A stretch of DNA of 64,000 bases from Arcticibacter eurypsychrophilus. GTDB taxonomy: Bacteria > Bacteroidota > Bacteroidia > Sphingobacteriales > Sphingobacteriaceae. The position numbers and the translations under genes are program-made. Below the pieces are notes generated by a model that was given only the letters and a program-made list of their open reading frames with translations, had not been told where the DNA came from and did no database searches. Position 1 is the stretch's first letter; every line of letters begins with the position of its first letter. The stretch spans positions 21,420 through 85,419 of the forward strand of contig NZ_MDFN01000023.1 in the NCBI RefSeq assembly GCF_001730525.1, in the 5' to 3' direction. Positions 62,761 to 64,000 of this stretch are shown piece after piece.

Positions 62761-62949
62761 TCACGCAATATTGAATTCCATGACCCAAAGTTCATCCGTA
62801 TTCGCAATGTGAACCAATAAATTCTTTATACTCCCACCTCTCCCAAACGAAGAGTTTTCAATTAATAAACCATTGGAAGATATTGTCTTGCCATAGTTGA
62901 ACAAAACATTTCCCGATTCCTTAACCCATTGATATTGCTCTCTTATCAC
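62761..62949 (-). pseudogene. N-terminal remnant of a DinB-family protein
   Basis: The 62-codon fragment starts with GTG at 62947-62949 and reads YQWVKESGNVLFNYGKTISS followed by SFGRGGSIKNLLVHIANTDELW. This is the first third of a DinB/YfiT-type four-helix metal-binding protein, which is normally about 150-170 residues long. A stop follows at once, and no further homology is seen downstream. The conserved first histidine (LVHIANT) is kept, but the others are lost with the missing part. It is best read as a truncated gene. Confidence 0.6.
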
Positions 62950-63050
62950 TTACCAATCACAATAAACTGTTAATACTTAGATGAAAGCATCGCCCAAATA
63001 TTTTCAAAACCACATGTCAATACCTCGACATCGATTTAAGATCTAATATC

Positions 63051-63077
63051 AAAAGTGCTAGCTTAAGGCTGGCTTTT
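63051..63077. terminator. Possible terminator after the acidic-protein gene
   Basis: AAAAG at 63051 and CTTTT at 63077 bound an imperfect stem (GCTAGC with GCTGGC, with a two-base bulge), about 32 bases beyond the acidic-protein stop on the minus strand and followed there by TTTTG. The pairing is not perfect, so it is only a possibility. Confidence 0.35.
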
Positions 63078-63108
63078 ACTGATTATTTGTTTGATCAAAG
63101 GTTAAGAA

Positions 63109-63378
63109 TCACTCAGCTGTTTCGTCAGTATCATCATTACTTTGTGGACCGCCCTCTTTCTTTAATTGATCTAGCGAAAGGTTTGTAGTTGCAGCCATGA
63201 ATTTCTCAATTTCAGCCTCATCACCTTGGGTAGTTAACGGTTGGGCATTGACCTTAATCTCTGTATCTTCTGTTTCCGACTCATCTTTATTTACTTCAGC
63301 TTTGTCCAAATTAGTTGTTTCATCTGCATTATTCTGATCATCCTGATCATCATAAATGCCAATATTATTATCAGCCAT
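63109..63378 (-). CDS. Small acidic, low-complexity hypothetical protein
   Basis: The 89-residue product is very rich in Asp, Glu, Asn and Thr (DDQDDQNNADETTNLD) with a short possible helix near residue 58-75 (EIEKFMAATTNLSLDQLKK). No signal peptide or hydrophobic stretch is seen. It resembles the many short disordered proteins of Sphingobacteriaceae for which no function is known. A normal ATG and a candidate terminator downstream support it as a real gene. Confidence 0.55.
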   Translation of the reverse strand: MADNNIGIYDDQDDQNNADETTNLDKAEVNKDESETEDTEIKVNAQPLTTQGDEAEIEKFMAATTNLSLDQLKKEGGPQSNDDTDETAE

Positions 63379-63581
63379 ACTTTATAAATCTTTATTACAT
63401 AAAGCTTTAAATGCGGAATTGGTTTTCAAAAACTTTTATGATTGCCTTTTATTGACCAAATTGGCATATTTATTTTTACCCTTATCTTCTGAAATCTAAG
63501 AACAATTAAGCACCTAATTACTGTCGATAATAAACAATTTTCATTATACGCAAATACGTTGAATTTAAATACCTTAGCGTA

Positions 63582-63888
63582 ATGGATGATAAAGAATTTC
63601 CTGAATTATTATTGGACTATATAGCAAGGGCGCACCTCTGGCATCTACTGCAGGAGAACCCTTAAAGTGACGAACTAAATGATCTGATGCTAAAAATTGG
63701 TAGAAACAGAACAAGCCCTTATGAATTATTATGGTTTACCTTTTACACTGAAATACTCTGAGCTATTCCAGTTTTTTGCGCTAAAAGAAGATTTCGTTCT
63801 TGCAGATATCCCTAAATTTATACTATCACTCGAAGATGCAGCGAACGAGTACATCTTGCAACCAGTGCTAACTATAGATATCTTTTAA
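63582..63888 (+). pseudogene. Broken small helical gene (stop and frameshift)
   Basis: ATG 63582 opens a helical frame (DDKEFPELLLDYIARAHLWH) that stops at TAA 63663-63665. Continuing past it gives SDELNDLMLKI. From about 63697 the next frame continues smoothly as VETEQALMNYYGL and FFALKEDFVLADIPKFILSL to TAA 63886-63888. One stop and one frameshift in about 100 codons suggest a decayed gene of unknown family; a sequencing error could explain one but hardly both. Confidence 0.45.
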
Positions 63889-64000
63889 TGCACGCATATC
63901 TTTGCTTCGAAATTGTAGCGATTACACTTATTTATTACTTTTAACCTAACTATTCAGGACTGAAGTTAACGATTAATTTTAGGGTATAAAAGACATCATT

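Noticed and set aside
1..64000. CRISPR array, tRNA, rRNA or riboswitch
   Set aside because: No regularly spaced repeats, cloverleaf or rRNA-like blocks were recognised by eye; a covariance-model scan was not possible here.

Overview
The window looks like a chromosomal segment of a low-GC Bacteroidetes bacterium, most likely a Sphingobacteriaceae member close to Pedobacter. Grounds for this are the ECF sigma/FecR pair, the N-terminally cytoplasmic TonB protein, a UpxY-type NusG paralogue heading the sugar genes, a Y_Y_Y/beta-propeller LuxR-type regulator, PD-(D/E)XK 'Rpn' proteins, frequent lipoprotein signals and several -7 boxes of the Bacteroidetes type TAnnTTTG. No rRNA, tRNA, CRISPR array or insertion sequence was recognised. 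The species call is an inference from gene content.

Layout. 1-1.2 kb: FecR-like anti-sigma factor (cut by the window edge) and its ECF sigma factor. 1.4-4.3 kb: a partly decayed redox/detoxification group on the minus strand (flavin reductase, NmrA-like reductase, alpha/beta-hydrolase remnant, EthD protein, frameshifted Crp/Fnr regulator). 4.6-12.1 kb: a tandem array of paralogous lipoproteins, with four intact genes and one broken hybrid made from two further copies. All intact copies have a Cys-23 lipobox, and the array shows start-codon repeats, block-wise similarity and coordinated loss of a cysteine set. 12.2-16.4 kb: YceI, a VOC protein, a secreted metallophosphatase and a Ca2+-dependent PI-PLC-like enzyme. 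16.6-48.1 kb: a large exopolysaccharide/capsule locus on the minus strand. It is transcribed from wza/wzc-like export genes through UpxY, acyltransferase, Wzx, aminotransferases, seven glycosyltransferases or similar, a PglC-size sugar transferase, Wzy, two asparagine-synthetase-like amidotransferases, a UDP-glucuronate-epimerase-like enzyme, FemAB-like and GNAT acyltransferases, a PhyH oxygenase and a terminal 4,6-dehydratase, and it ends at a clear intrinsic terminator. A pectate-lyase-like lipoprotein with its own long leader and terminator sits inside this locus. 48.3-52.5 kb: a membrane one-component regulator divergent from a GH16 lipoprotein.

52.5-64 kb: a 42-residue basic protein with a CW...NCVP signature (52522-52650) beside nested palindromes, an MFS transporter, a YvlD/holin-4-type membrane protein, a lipoprotein plus TonB, an Hsp70-family protein, an outer-membrane-like protein with a YVTN-propeller/phosphoesterase, an Rpn-family nuclease, and several small or broken genes near the right end.

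Working together, the EPS genes suggest a repeat unit that starts from a 4-amino-4,6-dideoxy sugar (dehydratase, aminotransferase, acetyltransferase, PglC-type transferase), carries amidated and acylated residues, and is assembled by a Wzx/Wzy route with a Wza/Wzc-type exporter. Polysaccharide lyase and GH16 genes lie within or beside the locus. The tandem lipoprotein array is the least explained element of the window.
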